Shown here in pieces: positions 60,235-64,000 of a stretch of DNA of 64,000 nt. Source of the stretch: Bradyrhizobium sp. BR13661 (GTDB taxonomy: Bacteria > Pseudomonadota > Alphaproteobacteria > Rhizobiales > Xanthobacteraceae); assembly GCF_029892425.1 (NCBI RefSeq), contig NZ_JARXWB010000001.1, forward strand, positions 310,001-374,000, in the 5' to 3' direction. Each line of letters starts with the position of its first letter. Position 1 is the stretch's first letter. The notes below the pieces were generated by a model, which was given only the letters and a program-made list of their open reading frames with translations, searched no databases and was not told the DNA's origin. Position numbers and translations under genes: made by a program.

Positions 60235-60317
60235 GCCGCCCGAACAGTTGCCCCCGGTAACCTGTTGGCTGTTCGGAAGTAACGAGGCTCGGACCCCAGC
60301 CCCGTCCGAGCCTCGTT
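60235..60317 (+). ncRNA. Candidate small RNA
   Basis: Two stem-loops follow the TTCAG box: 60241-60275 (7-bp outer stem) and 60281-60317 (AACGAGGCTCGGA paired with TCCGAGCCTCGTT). The second has no U-tract, so it could instead be a processing or attenuation structure. The start near 60235 is inferred from usual OmpR-family spacing. Confidence 0.3.
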
Positions 60318-60492
60318 CACGGGCGGGGTGTCTCGTCGGCCAGAACATGCGCGTCTGGTGTGGCTCGGAGCTTGCTGGTGCCAAGCGGGCGCGGCCCGGA
60401 AACTCCCGGTCGACACGCGAGACGGACAACGCGCGAATGGCGGGCTTTGCCCACTGGCCTTCGTGGGCGCCCCCGTCAGACGCGCATGCGTG

Positions 60493-61590
60493 CTATTCAT
60501 CCTTCTCTTGCGACGGACCGATCTTGTCCAACGCAAGAAGAAGCGACGCCACACGATTGGCCGAAGCGGCCCATTCGGCGAGACGAGGATAGTTGTCCGT
60601 AAACCAGCTGCAGGCGCCCTGGACCACGACGAAGGCTGCGGCCGCCTGAACGACCTCGCCGAGCAGCATCGTGCCGGCAACGTATTTCGGCGTGCAAAGC
60701 AGCAGGCCGATCACCGGCGCTACCAGTGAATTTGTGTGGGTTATGATCGTGAGACGCACGAGTTCCCAGCAATACTTCAGCCACGAAACAATCACCGCCG
60801 TGAGGGCAGGCTGGATCGCGCGAATTCCGTCCTCACCTTTCATGGTGGGCACCATGCCTTCCCCGCTTTCACGCACATGGGTGCCCACGGCCCTCAGCTG
60901 GGCCTCGGCCCGCTTGTTCTCCTCCAGGACGTCTGTCAGACGGCGGCCGATCAACATCGTTACCACTGCCACGGTGATCGAGTAGACGACGACGGCGACG
61001 ACCAGGTAGCCGGGAATGGTCAGAGGAAGGCCTGCTACATCAATCGTGAGATTGCCTCCGACCACCCAGAGGATGCCGATAAAGGTGGCCGCTGTCAGCA
61101 GCGAGCTGACGAGCCCGAGAACGAGGTCGACCGGAAGGTCTGTTGCCATTCTGCAGTCCTCGGCTATCCGGTACTCCGGGGCCTGATAGTCTCCCGTCAC
61201 GAAGTTCAGCCGCACAAAGCGATTCCGTCCCAGCCAGTAGCGGTAAAGCTCATCGCTGAGCCACGCCCGCCATGTCCGCTGCACCGTCATCCGCCCCCAA
61301 ACCGAGAAGACGGCGAGAAACAGACTGGCTGCGGCGAGCGGTATGAAGCGCAAGGCTTGGCTGAGAAGCTCTGTCCCAGCCTTGCGCTCCACCGCATTGA
61401 AGAAGTCGCGGTTCCAGAAATTCAGATAGTACTGGGTCAGCAATTGCAGAAGAACTGTCGCAATCAGCAACACTGTCAGCAACCAGGCCAAGACCGCCGA
61501 CTTGCCTGTCCAGAAGCCGCGCGCGCTTTTCCAGAAACGCAGCAACAACTGCCGTTCACTGGGCGCGTGATATGTTTCGTTGCTAAGCAT
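60493..61590 (-). CDS. SbmA/BacA-like (ABC membrane domain only) protein
   Basis: 365 residues with about six membrane helices of the ABC_membrane_2 type: YYLNFWNRDFFNAVERKAG, VQRTWRAWLSDELYRYWL and ADLPVDLVL-like loop, then SWFTDNYPRLAEWAASANRV, where YddA-type transporters pass into their ATPase. Here the protein stops shortly after, so there is no nucleotide-binding domain. SbmA/BacA proteins are naturally ATPase-free peptide importers, but a truncated YddA-type exporter is equally possible. It starts 8 nt inside the pfkB gene end. Confidence 0.75.
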   Translation of the reverse strand: MLSNETYHAPSERQLLLRFWKSARGFWTGKSAVLAWLLTVLLIATVLLQLLTQYYLNFWNRDFFNAVERKAGTELLSQALRFIPLAAASLFLAVFSVWGRMTVQRTWRAWLSDELYRYWLGRNRFVRLNFVTGDYQAPEYRIAEDCRMATDLPVDLVLGLVSSLLTAATFIGILWVVGGNLTIDVAGLPLTIPGYLVVAVVVYSITVAVVTMLIGRRLTDVLEENKRAEAQLRAVGTHVRESGEGMVPTMKGEDGIRAIQPALTAVIVSWLKYCWELVRLTIITHTNSLVAPVIGLLLCTPKYVAGTMLLGEVVQAAAAFVVVQGACSWFTDNYPRLAEWAASANRVASLLLALDKIGPSQEKDE

Positions 61591-62548
61591 GATAGCCGGT
61601 AATGGCTGCGACGTTCACGCGCGATGCGAGCCGATGAACATCCGCACCGAAGCAGAGTCCGGTGCCGGGACTGAGCAACGCCGCCGAACCGCCGGCAACT
61701 CCATAGCGCAGGGCATCATCGAGCTTGTCGCTATGGGCGAGCCGCGAAACCATCGCTCCCAGGAAGCTGTCACCTGCGCCGGACACACTAACGGGCTCGA
61801 TAGCAAGGCCACTCGCACGCAAGGCGATATCTCGCGTCAGCAGCAGAGCGCCGCTCGGGCCCATTGAGAGTGCGATAATGTCGATGCGATAACGGCTGAA
61901 CAGGCGGCGTCCCGCTTCGAGGAGCGATTGCTCGTTGGCGCAGCTGATCCCGGCCAGCTCCTGAAACTCCCGAAGGTTGGGCTTGATGAGATAAACGCCC
62001 GCTTCCAGCGCGGCCTTGAGCGCGGCGCCAGATGTATCCGCGATGACCTTGGCCGCCCCTTTGGAAGCCCGAACCACTCTGCCGTAGAAATCGTCCGGAA
62101 CTCCTGGTGGCAGGCTGCCGCTTGCGATAACGAACGCAGCCTGCGCACTGAGGCGTTCAATTGTGTCGAGACACTGCTGCCATTCGAATTCACTGAGGGG
62201 GGCTCCGGGAAACACCAGCCGGAACTGCTCTTTGCTCGTCTCATCGAAGACGGTGATGTCTTGGCGGGTATCCTTCGATGTCGGAATGACGATGCTGCGC
62301 ACGGCCTCGCGTTCAACCAGGGCTGCCAATGTCTGCCCGGTGGCGCCGCCGGCCGGATAGACCGCGGTCGCCTCGAAGCCCAGTCGCTTCAGGACGCGCG
62401 CCACATTGATCCCGCCGCCGCCGGGATCGCGTTGAGGTTCGGCGCAGCGCATCTTCGTGAAGGGCACCATCTTCGTGACCGAGGTCGAGACATCGAGAGC
62501 CGGGTTGATGGTCAAGGTGACGATGTCGAGTTGCGGTGTCTCAGCCAA
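61583..62548 (-). CDS. PfkB-family sugar kinase (6-phosphofructokinase 2/1-phosphofructokinase type)
   Basis: 321 residues with a ribokinase fold: TLTINPALDVS start, GGGGINVARVL substrate loop and the C-terminal VSGAGDSFLGAMVS with catalytic Asp. The ITLxNPALD-type N-terminus places it with phosphofructokinase-2/1-PFK/tagatose-6-P kinases. The cluster with a beta-glucosidase suggests sugar-phosphate phosphorylation after glucoside hydrolysis. Overlaps its neighbours on both sides by 8 nt. Confidence 0.88.
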   Translation of the reverse strand: MAETPQLDIVTLTINPALDVSTSVTKMVPFTKMRCAEPQRDPGGGGINVARVLKRLGFEATAVYPAGGATGQTLAALVEREAVRSIVIPTSKDTRQDITVFDETSKEQFRLVFPGAPLSEFEWQQCLDTIERLSAQAAFVIASGSLPPGVPDDFYGRVVRASKGAAKVIADTSGAALKAALEAGVYLIKPNLREFQELAGISCANEQSLLEAGRRLFSRYRIDIIALSMGPSGALLLTRDIALRASGLAIEPVSVSGAGDSFLGAMVSRLAHSDKLDDALRYGVAGGSAALLSPGTGLCFGADVHRLASRVNVAAITGYHA

Positions 62549-62735
62549 GGCTTTCGACCTCCATCAGGTTACGAAGACCGACGAAGGCGACGTCCTCGTC
62601 CAGGATCAGATAGGCCGGTATTGGTTCCAGGAAGTTTCGGAGCCGCCCCTTCTCCTCGAAGCGCCGTCGAAACTGGGAGGCGGCAAGATAGTCTGGCATG
62701 TGGTGCAATCGGCCCCGCAGTGTCGTCTTGATCAT
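62541..62735 (-). pseudogene. Glucokinase C-terminal fragment
   Basis: Only 64 residues, resembling the last segment of Glk-type glucokinases (FRRRFEEKGRLRNFLE, then IPAYLILDEDVAFVGLRNL). The ATP- and glucose-binding domains are missing. It is nevertheless neatly coupled: its start overlaps the GH1 stop by 4 nt and its end overlaps pfkB by 8 nt. It may be a decayed glk that survives as a coupling peptide, or a short stand-alone protein. Confidence 0.5.
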
Positions 62736-64000
62736 GGCCGCATCGCCCTGATCAACCCGGCATACCAGCCGAACGACGATTTCGGAGTTCGCCGCAGAGA
62801 AGCATAATCAACGTACGTCAAGCCGAACCTGATGCTGTAGCCGGAATCCCATTCGAAATTGTCAAGCAGCGACCAGACGAAATAGCCGCGAACATCGACG
62901 CCGCCTGCAGCGGCGTCATTCATCGCGTTGATATAGGCCTTGAGAAATTCTATTCGGCCCGGGTCGATGACAGCACCGGTCCGGTCAGGTTCGTCGGAAT
63001 TGCCGTATCCATTCTCGAGCACATAGATCGGCAGGCCATATCTGGTATGGACCGCCAGCAGCGTCTCGCTGAAAGCGTCGGGATCAATCGGCCATCCGAT
63101 CGGGGTCAAGGCAGCGTCGGCCGGCTTGTCGCCGAAGTCGTAGCCCAGCATCGAGTCCGCCCGCGACTTCACGTAGACCGGGCTGTAGTGATTCAATCCA
63201 AACCAATCGAGCGGACGGCAAATTCGCGCAAGGTCGCCGGGTTGCATATGCGGTTCGATCGCATCTCGCATCGACGGCGGATACTCGCCGCGGCATTGCG
63301 GATCTGGAAAGGCCGCATTCCAGTACACATCCAGGCGCGCTGCCGCCGCCGCATCGACTTCGCTTGCACTGGAAGGCCGGCATGGCTGCCGATTGTGAAT
63401 GCAGCCGATCGAGGCGTTGACGACGTCAGCGCGGAGCACATCCACCGCGGCTCCGTGGGCAAGATTGACGTTATGGATCATACGGTGGAGCTTGTCTTCG
63501 CTGCTGCTATCCTGCTTGCCGAGCGAACGGCTGAACAGGCTGAACATCGACGGTTCGTTGAATGTCGCAAACCGCTTGACCCGGTCGCCAAGGCGCGTGG
63601 CGATCAAAGCTGCATAGTCGGCGAACCATGTGGCCGATGCCCGATTGAGCCATCCGCCTTGCTCCTCGAGGGCTTGGGGGAGGTCCCAATGATACAGGCA
63701 CAGCCACGGCTCGATGCCGTCGGCCAAGAGCGCGTCGACCAGCCGGTCATAGAATGCAAGGCCGGCCTCGTTGATAGGGCCGCGCCCCTGCGGCAGGACG
63801 CGCGGCCAGGCCACCGAGAACCGGTACGCCTGCACGCCTAGTGCCTTCATGAGACCGACATCTTCGCGGTAGCGATGGTAGTGATCACACGCGACGTCGC
63901 CGGTGTCGTGGTTCTTGATTGAACCGGTCCGACAATAGATGTCCCAAACGCTCAATCCGCGCCCATCCTCCTGCGTTGCCCCTTCGATCTGGAAGCTGGA
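62732..64000 (-). CDS. GH1 beta-glucosidase (5' end outside window)
   Basis: The frame stays open to the right edge (SSFQIEGATQEDGRGLS then VWDIY), matching the GH1 start xAAxxxQxEGAxxEDGRGxSxWD, so perhaps 15-25 residues are missing. About 420 residues visible. Acid/base Glu is in TFNEPSMF and the nucleophile in YVLENGYGNSD; SLLDNFEWDSGY is the conserved aglycone-side loop. Hydrolyses beta-glucosides in the cytoplasm. First visible gene of the sugar operon. Confidence 0.92.
   Translation of the reverse strand, partial: SSFQIEGATQEDGRGLSVWDIYCRTGSIKNHDTGDVACDHYHRYREDVGLMKALGVQAYRFSVAWPRVLPQGRGPINEAGLAFYDRLVDALLADGIEPWLCLYHWDLPQALEEQGGWLNRASATWFADYAALIATRLGDRVKRFATFNEPSMFSLFSRSLGKQDSSSEDKLHRMIHNVNLAHGAAVDVLRADVVNASIGCIHNRQPCRPSSASEVDAAAAARLDVYWNAAFPDPQCRGEYPPSMRDAIEPHMQPGDLARICRPLDWFGLNHYSPVYVKSRADSMLGYDFGDKPADAALTPIGWPIDPDAFSETLLAVHTRYGLPIYVLENGYGNSDEPDRTGAVIDPGRIEFLKAYINAMNDAAAGGVDVRGYFVWSLLDNFEWDSGYSIRFGLTYVDYASLRRTPKSSFGWYAGLIRAMRP

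Larger units (their letters stand above)
60099..60492. other. Structured gene-free region after hemA
   Basis: 394 bp with no protein-like frame. Contents in order: eight Ts (60173-60180) that may end the hemA transcript, a TTCAG direct repeat (60197-60212), inverted arms CGAACAG/CTGTTCG (60241-60247, 60269-60275) and a 13-bp stem-loop (60281-60317). Confidence 0.6.

Overview
The window looks like the chromosome of a Bradyrhizobium-type alphaproteobacterium. The grounds are gene content and style: an FlbD/FliX-type flagellar regulator, the CtrA-antagonist SciP, a Rhodobacter-type phosphatidylethanolamine methyltransferase, an ABC_sub_bind transporter protein, alkanesulfonate (ssu) genes and intergenic GC-rich palindromes of the kind seen throughout Bradyrhizobium genomes. 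No database was searched; all family names come from motifs read in the sequence.

Layout. 0-8 kb: the end of a transporter binding protein, an SGNH hydrolase plus acyltransferase-3 pair (surface glycan O-acylation), a large polytopic membrane protein, a lytic transglycosylase, an L,D-transpeptidase and two unknown small proteins. 8-12.4 kb: a divergent pair of secreted proteins (alkaline-phosphatase-superfamily protein and an Asp-box/sialidase-fold protein). 12.5-18.9 kb: a cytochrome P450, then an ssu operon (ssuA, a tiny ORF, ssuD, ssuC, ssuB, flavin reductase). 18.9-28.7 kb, minus strand: an M20 peptidase, flbD, fliN, fliH, fliG, fliF, sciP, flgD and fliK. 28.9-31.5 kb: mnmA, pmtA, a small secreted protein and a tRNA-Met.

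The striking part begins directly after the tRNA-Met and a probable insertion-sequence remnant (about 31.5 kb) and runs to about 60.3 kb. It looks like a self-contained extracellular or trans-envelope electron-transfer island. It holds (i) a PhoQ/PhoP-like two-component system whose regulator has no ordinary start codon; (ii) a private cytochrome c maturation set, ccmF-ccmG-ccmH-ccmI; (iii) a secreted Sel1/ankyrin protein; (iv) a membrane-anchored ferredoxin-flavoprotein; (v) a b-type membrane cytochrome; (vi) an 18-haem periplasmic cytochrome c; (vii) a cytochrome c of about 3,676 residues with 123 CxxCH motifs plus one CxxxCH, built from 26 tandem four-haem modules of about 112 residues; (viii) a 1,073-residue outer-membrane barrel protein overlapping the giant gene by 4 nt; and (ix) its own 5-aminolevulinate synthase for haem supply. 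The same direct repeat, TTCAG-N6-TTCAG with 11-bp period, occurs in four intergenic regions of this island and is probably the response-regulator site. One copy sits before a strongly structured, gene-free stretch that may encode a small RNA.

How the parts may work together (inference): NAD(P)H or quinol electrons pass through the flavoprotein and b cytochrome to the 18-haem shuttle and then to the giant cytochrome, which with the barrel would conduct charge across or away from the outer membrane. The CcmFGHI set and HemA would meet the very large haem-attachment demand, and the two-component system would switch the whole set on. Direction of electron flow (respiration or uptake) cannot be read from sequence.

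60.5-64 kb, minus strand: a short sugar operon (GH1 beta-glucosidase cut by the window edge, a glucokinase C-terminal fragment, a PfkB kinase and an SbmA/BacA-like membrane protein).
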